Source: Eutrigla gurnardus
Taxonomy: Eukaryota; Chordata; Actinopteri; Perciformes; Triglidae
Assembly (NCBI GenBank): GCA_963514095.1
Contig: OY741266.1
Coordinates: forward strand, 17,521,455 to 17,585,454
DNA length: 64,000 nucleotides
Direction: 5' to 3'
In this document: positions 60,560-64,000 of the stretch, piece by piece
Numbering within the stretch: position 1 is the stretch's first letter
Layout: each line of letters starts with the position of its first letter
The notes under the pieces: model-generated
Told to the model about the DNA's origin: nothing
The model's database searches: none
Seen by the model: only the letters and a program-made list of their open reading frames with translations
Program-made: the position numbers and the translations under genes

Positions 60560-61665
60560 TCAGTGGTGACTTTGGCCTTTGGCTGAGCTTTAGTATACAA
60601 TTGTACACACAAACCAATACTAATCAATTAAATTGATTCAACTGTTTTTGAGAACGTTGAAAGATTAAATAAAAATTCTGTTTGATGATTTGATGCTGCT
60701 GTTTAAATGTTTGGAGATAAACACTGATTTCCATAATTAAATATACGGGTGTTTAGATGATGATCTGTGGATGGAAGTATGGAGTATGTTGGAGATATAA
60801 AGCAGCTGATGAAGGATTTAGAGAAATCAAAATAAATAAAACACCAAGAGTTTCCTGCTGCTGAGCACCTGTCACCTTTTGAAGCACATCATTAGTATTT
60901 AAGGTCATGAGTAGTTAATTGAATATAATATTAAATATATAGAGAGTGTTTGTCACTAAAATGGAAAACAAAACTAAACAAGATTTCTTTAGATGTTTAG
61001 AAACATGAATATAGATCAATATAATGAAGAGAAGGGGGCTTTTATATTTTACACTTTGTGGGATGGGTTTTTAAGTCCCGCCCACTGAGAAGCAGCTCAT
61101 CCATTCACAGCCTTGCAGGAAGTGACTTATACCAGGAAGTAACAATTCAAATTCCCTAGAGGCCCACATACTCAACAGGTGAAGTTCACTATATTTAACT
61201 TACAACAGTGTGTGATACAAAGTTAAAGTGAAGTGACAGAGATAGAAGGTTTGATCTGGTCTTCAGGTCTCTGGTGGACCTTGAGGGGGGACAGAGTTAC
61301 GTACCTGGACCTTTAGTTTGTGCCTACAAACATTTAGAGCTAGTCGTTAATTGGAATTTATTTTCTATGGATTTAATTGGAATGATGCTGTGACTTACTA
61401 AACTGCCAGAATGTAGCTTAAAGATCATATTAATAGTATTAAGTATAAAGAGTTTTAGTGAATGGTGTTTTTGGTGGACCAGGATGTGGGCCTTGTAGCT
61501 TCAGTGTCATTTAGGGGTCCATGTTTGTTTTTACACTTATTTTATCAGAGTTATTTTATTATGATATTATGATGAAGATGATTAACCTTTCTATTTAGAA
61601 AACGCATACAAAGTGCTGTTGTAGACCTGAGGAGGATTTCTACTCTACTCTACTTATTTATTTAT
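60560..61665. other. Spacer without recognised features
   Basis: AT-rich sequence. I saw no exon, RNA gene or repeat that I can support. Confidence 0.5.
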
Positions 61666-61950
61666 TATAGCTTCATGGCCACCATGTCGATGCCATTCTA
61701 CATTCCCACAGCTAGCTAACACGGTCTACTGAGAAATACACATTAAGTTTTATTTTGTTAAATCATAATTCTGGTTTTATAGGTAACATTAAAATGGAAG
61801 GTGACTGATTGGCCACCATGCCGAGATCTCCACAAGGTAAGTGTCCTGTTTTTATTTTAATAGTGTGTTCTTGGTTGGCTGCCGAGCCTTCCTACTTATT
61901 GCATTATTAATCGATCGATCTATCAATCACCATCATGGCCGCCGTGCCAT
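61666..61950. repeat. First cluster of ATGGCCGCC-type motifs
   Basis: Motifs ATGGCCACCATG (61675), GGCCACCATGCCG (61811) and ATGGCCGCCGTGCCA (61935) share the core of the dense array at 63223-63510. GATCGATC-like words lie between them. Confidence 0.6.
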
Positions 61951-62069
61951 ACTGTTTATTTTAACTGTTTTTGTTTGTTTGTTTGTTTGTCCCGTAGAGG
62001 GCCAGCCTTCTACGTGTCTCTCTGGCTGAGTCATAAGTCAGTGATTGTAGTTGCACCATCGGTCCGTCT

Positions 62070-62390
62070 AGTGAACTACGTCACCAAGCTGCGTTGCTAA
62101 CGAAGCTGCGTTCATGGTCATCTGAGGGAATCGGAGCAGCAGAAACGGTCGCGTTTAAAACTCGAGCCGGACACACGGACGTCACCGCTGCAGAGTTTGT
62201 GATGTGAAATGTGAAGCTGGAGACGTCGACGCGTCCAGAACACACAGAATACGGAGGAACGACAAGCTGAAGAGTTTATCACCGTTTATCAGTATGAAAG
62301 CTAAATCCACTACAGCAGCTGCAGCGCTAGCGCTAGCGTTAGCGTTAGCACGCCTGCAGCCGTCTAAACAATAACTTAACCCCTAAGTAC
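62070..62390. other. CpG-rich block, possible promoter or first exon of a gene beyond the window
   Basis: CpG density rises sharply (for example GACGTCGACGCGTCCAG at 62221-62237), and GCTAGC/GTTAGC tandem words follow at 62322-62350. The layout resembles the first exon of fish zinc-finger genes, but no open frame or donor convinced me. Confidence 0.3.
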
Positions 62391-62399
62391 GTAATAATG

Positions 62400-63060
62400 A
62401 TAATTAATTTAGTTATACAGCACCTTTTAAAAACAGCAGTTTACAAAGTGCTTTTCACGGCAGAATATAAATATGGTCAGATAAACAAATACAACAAATG
62501 CATTAGAAGAGATGAATGTAAAAAAAGACAATAAAATATAAGTAAACATTTTTAACAATAAATATTTAGTTTCTCTCCAAAGTTGAACAACACACAAATA
62601 CTGTAGAACATTATAAAACTGAATTTCAAATCAATAAAATAACTAAATCCAATCTAAAATCTTGATTCTGACCAGTCAGGCTGTTTAGTTTTCATATAAC
62701 TATTGAATATATAATATATTGAACTATTGTAATAATAATAAAAAAATGTAAATGAGTAGTTTTGATTTTAGAGAAACCTTTAATGACAATTAATTAATAA
62801 TAATCAGGTTATATGTTGTATTGATATGACGAGAGTTAATTAAAAATGAATTGTATTCTTCACGCCAATATCCAATCCACTTTATTTATATCGCATGATT
62901 TTAACAAACGCAAGGTTTTCCAAAGTGCCGCACAGCAAGATAAAACACAATAGATGACACAATATGGATAAAGTACACAGTAGAAAGATAAAAGTAACAA
63001 AATAAATCATAAAATCATAAAATCAACATCTACATGGTGTCAGAAGCTAAAGAAAAGAGG
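62400..63060. repeat. Two AT-rich dispersed-repeat ends
   Basis: TTATACAGCACCTTTTAAAA with TTTACAAAGTGCTTTTCAC at 62413-62460, and TTTATTTATATCGCATGAT with CCAAAGTGCCGCACAGCA at 62880-62938. Both match common fish repeats whose text is 'tttatatagcac...caaagtgctt.acagc'. Confidence 0.5.
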
Positions 63061-63098
63061 TTGTTTTAAGAGTTTTAATATAAAAAAACATCACTGAC

Positions 63099-63515
63099 AT
63101 GGCCGCCGCCATCTACATAAGGTGTCATAAGTGTCTTTATTTATTTTAAGTCTGTTATGTTTGTTGGCCGCCGAGCCCACCGATCGATCACTCTGTATAT
63201 CGATCCACCTCTCTCTCTCTTTCATGGCCGCTGTGCCAGGCTGTTCTATAATAATAACTTTTTGTTTCCAGGAAAAAGGTTAGTGGTCTTTTATTTTTAT
63301 ATCCAACATGGCCGCCGTGCCAGTTTCTTTCCAACATGGCTGCCGTGCCAGACTGTTCTATCCTAATTATGGTGTAATAACTTTTTATTTCCAGGGAAAA
63401 GGTGAGTGGTCTTTCATTTTAATATCCAACATGGCCGCCGTGCCATTTCAACATGGTCGCCGTGCCAGTTTCTTTCCAACATGGCTGCCGTGCCATTTCA
63501 ACATGCAGCCGTGTC
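63099..63515. repeat. Array of ATGGCCGCCGTGCCA motifs in about 80-120 bp blocks
   Basis: Copies, exact or with one change, start at 63099 (partial), 63223, 63308, 63336, 63431, 63452, 63481 and 63502 (partial). They are embedded in larger repeated text: TTTCCAGG(A/G)AAAAGGT(T/G)AG, then TGGTCTTT(T)ATTTT, ATATCCAACATGGCCGCCG. With CAA in front, CAACATGGCCGCC is one mismatch from the YY1 form CAANATGGCGGC. Confidence 0.8.
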
Positions 63516-64000
63516 TGCCTATGTATCACATTGATTGTGCCGTATGTGTATATTTATCATAAATCAAGTTACATCATAGCATACACATCATAAACAATAC
63601 ATTTGTAGAATATTTTAGTTAAATGGCACAAGACTCCAAGCAACAGTAAATACTGTTGCTAGATGCATGTAGATTATTAAAAATAATTTAAAACTTTTTT
63701 TAGAGTAATGTGATTTTTAGAGAAACATTCTTTTAAATTTCTTTCAAGCTTAAATGTTCCTTTTTACTCGTGCAGATATGACTGTTAGCGGCGTGTTGAA
63801 GCAATAATCCTGTAGATACATTTAGTTTACATAACATTATTGAAACAAACATAATCAGAATCAGTTTAAATTAGTAAGTTATGTGATTTAGGGAAACATT
63901 TAAAGACATACGTAATGATCAGAATATTGGTGATATCAGATGACAGGAGCATAAATTAATAAATCTTTCTATCCATAAAACGAACATCTCCATCAAGGTA
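63516..64000. other. AT-rich window end without recognised features
   Basis: No exon, RNA gene or structured repeat seen up to the end of the window. Confidence 0.5.

Overview
The window is vertebrate nuclear DNA from a ray-finned fish, most likely a percomorph teleost. The evidence is multi-exon genes with GT-AG introns and AATAAA signals, very dense CA/TG microsatellites, fish-type dispersed repeats, a Tc1-like relic and a fragment of a fish V2R/OlfC chemoreceptor. There is no bacterial or viral gene content and no CRISPR.

Layout. 0-1.4 kb: a possible small three-exon gene on the minus strand that I cannot name. 2.3-2.8 kb: a broken Tc1-like transposase. 5.2-6.7 kb (minus): a two-exon RASD/Rhes-type Ras-like GTPase with a TATA box and a long N-terminal extension. 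8.4-18.7 kb (plus): mycbpap, 17 resolved exons, the last intron being GC-AG. 18.8-30.3 kb (plus): epn3 (epsin 3), a noncoding first exon plus 11 coding exons. 30.3-33.4 kb: gene-poor spacer. 33.8-44.6 kb (plus): b3gntl1, 12 coding exons. 44.7-49.5 kb: spacer holding dispersed repeats. 49.5-54.3 kb (plus): metrnl, 5 exons. 54.3-64 kb: repeat-rich end with long TG tracts, a 1.75 kb TTAA-flanked foldback element, a 33-bp minisatellite, a decayed V2R pseudogene, and clusters of a 15-bp ATGG-containing motif.

The reconstructed exons join in frame from end to end: epn3 611 aa, b3gntl1 374 aa, metrnl 293 aa, the RASD protein 385 aa, mycbpap at least 742 aa. The pairs mycbpap-epn3 and b3gntl1-metrnl are each neighbours in human (17q21.33 and 17q25.3), so this window joins two segments that are far apart on one human chromosome. 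The genes have unrelated jobs: small-GTPase signalling, sperm/cilium-associated protein, clathrin endocytosis, glycosyl transfer and a secreted meteorin-family hormone. They look like a syntenic block, not a functional cassette.

I see no convincing new multi-gene system. The best leads are the unnamed small gene at the left end, a 33-bp hairpin built from two perfect RFX X-boxes in b3gntl1 intron 8, the GC-AG intron in mycbpap, the Gly-to-Arg change in the G3 loop of the RASD protein, and the motif array at the right end.
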